This document shows positions 63,974 through 64,000 of a DNA stretch of 64,000 bases, in pieces. The notes below the pieces were generated by a model, which made no database searches, was not told where the DNA came from, and was given only the letters and a program-made list of their open reading frames with translations. A program made the translations under genes and the position numbers. This stretch comes from Paraburkholderia ginsengiterrae. Lineage in GTDB: Bacteria; Pseudomonadota; Gammaproteobacteria; Burkholderiales; Burkholderiaceae. The stretch lies in the NCBI RefSeq assembly GCF_001645125.1, contig NZ_LXKA01000098.1:1-64000 (forward strand), in the 5' to 3' direction. Positions within the stretch are counted from its first letter, which is position 1. Every line of letters starts with the position of its first letter.

Positions 63974-64000
63974 AACACGTATACGATCCGCTGCGACATC

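Overview
The window is high-GC, densely coded DNA from a betaproteobacterium, most likely Paraburkholderia or a close relative in the Burkholderiaceae. The basis is the ureABCEFG order, the waaC-kdoO-waaA group (Kdo hydroxylase next to Kdo transferase is a Burkholderia-type arrangement), and long clusters for extracellular polysaccharide and O-antigen. No rRNA, tRNA, CRISPR array or insertion sequence was seen. All family assignments come from reading motifs by eye. No database was searched.

Layout. (1) 89-5547: an amino-acid-type periplasmic binding protein, then urease structural and accessory genes ureA, ureB, ureC, ureE, ureF and ureG; ureD is not in its usual place. A convergent Fic-family gene follows (5552-6301). 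(2) 6412-11290, minus strand: LPS inner-core genes waaA, kdoO and waaC, then a phosphomannomutase/phosphoglucomutase with its own terminator. (3) 11590-15929, plus strand: a compact wzx-GT2-GT4-galE operon ended by a hairpin. (4) 16370-34815: an exopolysaccharide region. It has three GT4 genes, then a minus-strand operon (GT2, dimethylformamidase-like protein, Wzy-like polymerase, clan GH-A hydrolase, Wzc-like tyrosine kinase, Wzx flippase), another GT2, a glycoside-hydrolase lipoprotein and a two-domain alpha/beta-hydrolase protein. (5) 35106-38153: SCO copper chaperone, galactose-oxidase-type copper radical oxidase with ricin-type lectin repeats, and a small c-type cytochrome. (6) 38228-39778: a chemoreceptor. 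(7) 40045-47036: O-antigen priming and sugar-nucleotide genes (two polyprenyl-phosphate sugar-1-phosphate transferases, an OafA-type acyltransferase, a CapD/WbpM-type dehydratase, a WbpK-like epimerase, a GT2). (8) 47777-63973: a large-glycosyltransferase region with a methyltransferase fusion protein, a SDR, a three-part glycosyltransferase, two tandemly duplicated 860-residue glycosyltransferases, a rhamnosyltransferase-like GT2, another GT and a Wzt-type ABC ATPase at the right edge.

How it works together. Three separate polysaccharide export routes appear within 64 kb: two Wzx-type flippases (one with Wzy and Wzc) and one ABC-type exporter. Regions 2, 3, 7 and 8 probably build LPS core and O-antigen, and region 4 a secreted polysaccharide with its own hydrolases. 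Region 5 could oxidise sugar hydroxyls at the surface and pass electrons to a cytochrome. The strongest items for follow-up are the SCO/copper-oxidase/cytochrome cassette, the 2.9-kb tandem duplication that carries a scrap of the neighbouring gene, the shared C-terminal module of three large glycan-assembly proteins, the hydrolase protein with Arg and Cys at its two nucleophile positions, and a 33-bp AT-only palindrome in a 0.9-kb intergenic region.
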